NCBI GenBank assembly: GCA_947591315.1
Contig: CANQDD010000018.1
Coordinates: 1 to 43,593 of the forward strand
Direction of reading: 5' to 3'
Length of the DNA: 43,593 bases
Source of the DNA: an uncultured Clostridia bacterium
GTDB taxonomy: Bacteria > Bacillota > Clostridia > UBA1381
A model generated the notes under the pieces. It worked only from the letters and a program-made list of their open reading frames with translations. It did no database searches and was not told the DNA's origin. The translations under genes and the position numbers were made by a program. Positions 41,772 through 43,593 of this stretch are shown here, in pieces. How positions within the stretch are numbered: the stretch's first letter is position 1; every line of letters starts with the position of its first letter.

Positions 41772-42083
41772 TCAGTTTTTACCTTTAAGCATAGCCTTAA
41801 CTCTGCCTTCGGGATCCTTTATGAGCAGCACGGCAAGCCAAATAACCATGCCGAGCACGATTACCGACAGTCCGAGAAACGCGTCGTTCAGCATATCCGC
41901 CGCTGCGGGCGTGAAATATTCCGCTCCGACCTCGATATACTCCACAACCGCGTCCACGAGCCACATCAGCGACGCGCCCCAGTACATGAGACAGAGCGTG
42001 CCTATCTTCATTTTGCTCTGCGGTCTTACGTACCAGATTGCCGTCGCCGTTACCGCGGCGATAACGGTTAAAAGAAGCGTCAT
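41772..42083 (-). CDS. Small membrane protein of unknown function (103 aa)
   Basis: I do not recognise the family. The 103-aa protein has three hydrophobic segments: residues 1-19 (TLLLTVIAAVTATAIWYV), about 27-48 (IGTLCLMYWGASLMWLVDAV) and about 68-90 (AFLGLSVIVLGMVIWLAVLL). A short loop with acidic residues lies between the last two, and a basic tail (DPEGRVKAMLKGKN) ends it. Its ATG overlaps the stop of the preceding gene (TAATG), so the two are made together and may form a complex in the membrane. There is no catalytic or signature motif. A holin, transporter accessory or envelope-assembly role would all be guesses. Confidence 0.82.
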   Translation of the reverse strand: MTLLLTVIAAVTATAIWYVRPQSKMKIGTLCLMYWGASLMWLVDAVVEYIEVGAEYFTPAAADMLNDAFLGLSVIVLGMVIWLAVLLIKDPEGRVKAMLKGKN

Positions 42084-42469
42084 TACGCGTTACCTCCCTC
42101 GGCAAGCTCACTCTGCGCGGCACGTTTTTGCGCGATATTCGTTACAACGACCATAGCCGCCCACGCTGCCGTCACAAGCGCAGCCATAGCCACGCCCGAC
42201 ACAGCCATTTCGCCGAGCATTTCCGCTATCGCGGCGCTTCCCTTTTCAGCCGCCGTTAAAAACGGGAACCACGGCACGACCTCGCCGTGCCACACATGCT
42301 CGAACGCCAACAGCGCGCTGCCGCCCCACAGCATATTGTTGAGCCAGTTCATTCTCTTTACGAAAGGATTTTTAATCTCCCTATGTGAATTTTTTGCCGA
42401 CACGTCCGCGCCCTTTTTAACGGCGGTCGTGATTACCGCTTCTGCGGCTGGTACCAAAAAACAAGCCAT
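42083..42469 (-). CDS. Membrane protein of unknown function (128 aa)
   Basis: I do not recognise the family. The protein has a hydrophobic N terminus (ACFLVPAAEAVITTAV), a charged segment (KNSHREIKNPFVKRMNW), a middle membrane span (MLWGGSALLAFEHVW), a possible re-entrant or peripheral segment (EVVPWFPFLTAA) and a strong final span (VSGVAMAALVTAAWAAMVVV). I start at ATG 42469 rather than the ATG two codons earlier, because AGGAGG ends 8 nt before it but only 2 nt before the first. It overlaps the following 103-aa gene by one base and has its own promoter (42503-42531). The pair is therefore probably one functional unit. Confidence 0.8.
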   Translation of the reverse strand: MACFLVPAAEAVITTAVKKGADVSAKNSHREIKNPFVKRMNWLNNMLWGGSALLAFEHVWHGEVVPWFPFLTAAEKGSAAIAEMLGEMAVSGVAMAALVTAAWAAMVVVTNIAQKRAAQSELAEGGNA

Positions 42470-42502
42470 TTCCATTTCCTCCTAAATACAATTTACCCTC
42501 AT

Positions 42503-42531
42503 AGTATACCATAATTATCCGATATTTGCAA
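42503..42531 (-). promoter_or_regulatory. Promoter of the membrane pair
   Basis: On the minus strand TTGCAA (42526-42531) and TATACT (42503-42508) are 17 nt apart, with the AGGAGG ribosome site downstream. Confidence 0.65.
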
Positions 42532-42561
42532 CGTTTATTTTAACAAAAATCGGCTTTACAC

Positions 42562-42590
42562 TTGTTATTGTCCGCAAATTATGGTAAAAT
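42562..42590 (+). promoter_or_regulatory. Probable promoter of the metF operon
   Basis: TTGTTA (42562-42567) and TAAAAT (42585-42590) are 17 nt apart. The leader of about 30 nt is too short for a SAM riboswitch or T-box. Confidence 0.55.
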
Positions 42591-42626
42591 GGCAGTACAC
42601 AACCATTAAGCAAGGGAGCATACGAA

Positions 42627-43493
42627 ATGTTTATAAAGGATATATTCAAAAAGAAAAAGCCGGTGCTGTCGTTCGAGGTGTTTCCGCCGAAGCAGGACAG
42701 CGGACTTGACGCGGTACTCGGCGCGGTGGACAGAATGTCGAATCTGCCTATCGACTACATGAGCGTCACGTACGGCGCGGGCGGCGCGGGCAGCAAAAGC
42801 ACAGCTAAAATCGCGTCGTACCTTAAAGACACGCTTTCCGTTCCGTCGCTCGCGCACCTTACGTGCGTCGCGAACACGAGAGAGGCGGTCAAGGAGCGTC
42901 TCAACGAGTACCGCGCGCTCGGCATAGACAACATTCTCGCGCTGCGCGGCGACAAGCCGAAGGACTACTACGGTCAGCTTTTCCCCGGCTACAAGTACGC
43001 GTCGGAGCTTATAGAGGAAATTAAGGGTTACGGCGGCTTCTGCGTCGGCGGAGCGTGCTACCCCGAAGGGCACCCCGACTCCGACAGTCTCGACGCCGAC
43101 ATTGACAACCTCAAAATCAAGGTTGACGCGGGCGCGGACTTCCTCGTGACGCAGATGTTTTTTGACAACGACAAGTTTTACGCGTTCCGCGACAAGTGCG
43201 TCAAAAAGGGCATAAACGTGCCGATAAATCCGGGCATTATGCCGCTCACGAGCGCGAGCCAGATACAGCGCATGGCGATTTTGTCGGGCGGCTCGTCGAT
43301 GCCGGCAAAATTTTTGCGGATAATCTCGAAATATCAGGACAACCCCGACGCGCTGAAGCAGGCGGGTATTGCGTACGCGGTGGAGCAGATCATAGACCTT
43401 CTGTCAAACGACGCCGACGGCATACACATATACACGATGAACAAGCCCGAAATCGCGGAAAAAATTGTCACGGTTGTCAGCAGCCTGTTCTGA
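42627..43493 (+). CDS. metF: 5,10-methylenetetrahydrofolate reductase
   Basis: The 288-aa TIM-barrel flavoprotein has the MetF N-terminal catalytic segment (SFEVFPPKQDSGLD, with the Glu of FEVFPP as family acid), the FAD/folate-binding SVTYGAGGAG, HLTCVANTRE, ILALRGDKP, GGACYPEGHP and VTQMFFDNDKFY. It reduces 5,10-methylene-THF to 5-methyl-THF in the cytosol. AAGGGAG lies about 8 nt upstream of ATG 42627. It is 14 nt from the methionine synthase gene that follows and probably forms an operon with it, supplying its methyl donor. In anaerobes it may also serve one-carbon metabolism together with other enzymes; no such genes are visible here. Confidence 0.96.
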   Translation: MFIKDIFKKKKPVLSFEVFPPKQDSGLDAVLGAVDRMSNLPIDYMSVTYGAGGAGSKSTAKIASYLKDTLSVPSLAHLTCVANTREAVKERLNEYRALGIDNILALRGDKPKDYYGQLFPGYKYASELIEEIKGYGGFCVGGACYPEGHPDSDSLDADIDNLKIKVDAGADFLVTQMFFDNDKFYAFRDKCVKKGINVPINPGIMPLTSASQIQRMAILSGGSSMPAKFLRIISKYQDNPDALKQAGIAYAVEQIIDLLSNDADGIHIYTMNKPEIAEKIVTVVSSLF

Positions 43494-43507
43494 AGGGAGT
43501 AACGCGT

Positions 43508-43593
43508 ATGGCGAACATAAGAGAATTGCTCGGTAAAAAGCTGCTGTTTTTCGACGGCGGCATGGGTACAATGCTGCAAAAAAACGGCATGGG
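43508..43593 (+). CDS. metH: Homocysteine methyltransferase domain, start of methionine synthase (truncated by window)
   Basis: Only the first 28 codons are in the window. MANIRELLGKKL is followed by FFDGGMGTMLQ, the opening of the homocysteine S-methyltransferase domain of cobalamin-dependent methionine synthase. AAGGGAG (43493-43499) lies 8 nt before ATG 43508 and overlaps the metF stop. Order behind metF supports the call. A shorter homocysteine methyltransferase of the MmuM/BhmT type cannot be excluded from this fragment. Confidence 0.8.
   Translation, partial: MANIRELLGKKLLFFDGGMGTMLQKNGM

Noticed and set aside
42476-42626. SAM riboswitch or T-box ahead of metF
   Set aside because: The leader from the predicted start to the ATG is only about 30 nt and shows no fitting stems.

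Overview
The window looks like a chromosomal segment of a Gram-positive, anaerobic, probably gut-associated member of the Clostridia (Bacillota). The reasons are three surface proteins with C-terminal S-layer homology (SLH) repeats, strong Shine-Dalgarno sites, many consensus sigma-A promoters (five match TTGACA-17-TATAAT exactly), Clostridia-style secreted architectures (BspA-type leucine-rich repeats, InlB/Listeria-Bacteroides repeats, copper-amine-oxidase-N stalk domain, Pro-Thr linkers) and YesM/YesN signalling. A pectin user of the Monoglobus kind would fit, but that is inference. No rRNA, tRNA, CRISPR array, integrase or complete transposon is visible.

Layout. 1-1670: 3' part of an InlB-repeat/SLH surface protein with exact 243-bp tandem repeats. 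1854-5707: an AT-rich block with a BspA-like surface protein and an unknown 244-aa protein in one operon, divergent from a small XRE repressor; three operator-like boxes at exact 30-bp spacing lie over both promoters. 5798-13823: a YesM/YesN two-component pair, then a four-gene RhaSTPQ-like rhamnose ABC transporter operon. 14074-22668: a giant 2864-aa SLH protein, divergent from a MerR/GyrI-type regulator. 23777-24304: a decayed remnant of a surface-protein gene between terminators. 24305-27539: a LysR regulator divergent from a secreted flavodoxin/aldo-keto reductase fusion lipoprotein and a sugar O-acetyltransferase. 27727-31299: a secreted PL11 rhamnogalacturonan lyase.

31374-34012: an acyl-CoA-synthetase-like ligase and an amidohydrolase in one operon. 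34212-36318: a Zn/Cd/Pb-type P1B ATPase and its separately encoded metal-binding domain behind an ArsR/SmtB-like operator. 36505-38187: a REC-degenerate GGDEF-EAL phosphodiesterase. 38212-38368: a palindromic repeat element. 38407-40704: an SLH-anchored phosphodiester glycosidase. 40841-43593: galU, a pair of small unknown membrane proteins, metF and the start of metH.

How the genes fit together. The lyase would cut rhamnogalacturonan I outside the cell, the transporter would import rhamnose or a related sugar, and the adjacent YesM/YesN pair could sense the products; the Bacillus subtilis yes locus combines the same kinds of parts. The SLH proteins would attach to secondary cell-wall polymer, and galU supplies UDP-glucose for envelope glycans. 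The less usual features are the phased-operator XRE divergon, the exported flavodoxin/AKR fusion, a small domain shared by that fusion and the BspA-like protein, and the split metal ATPase.
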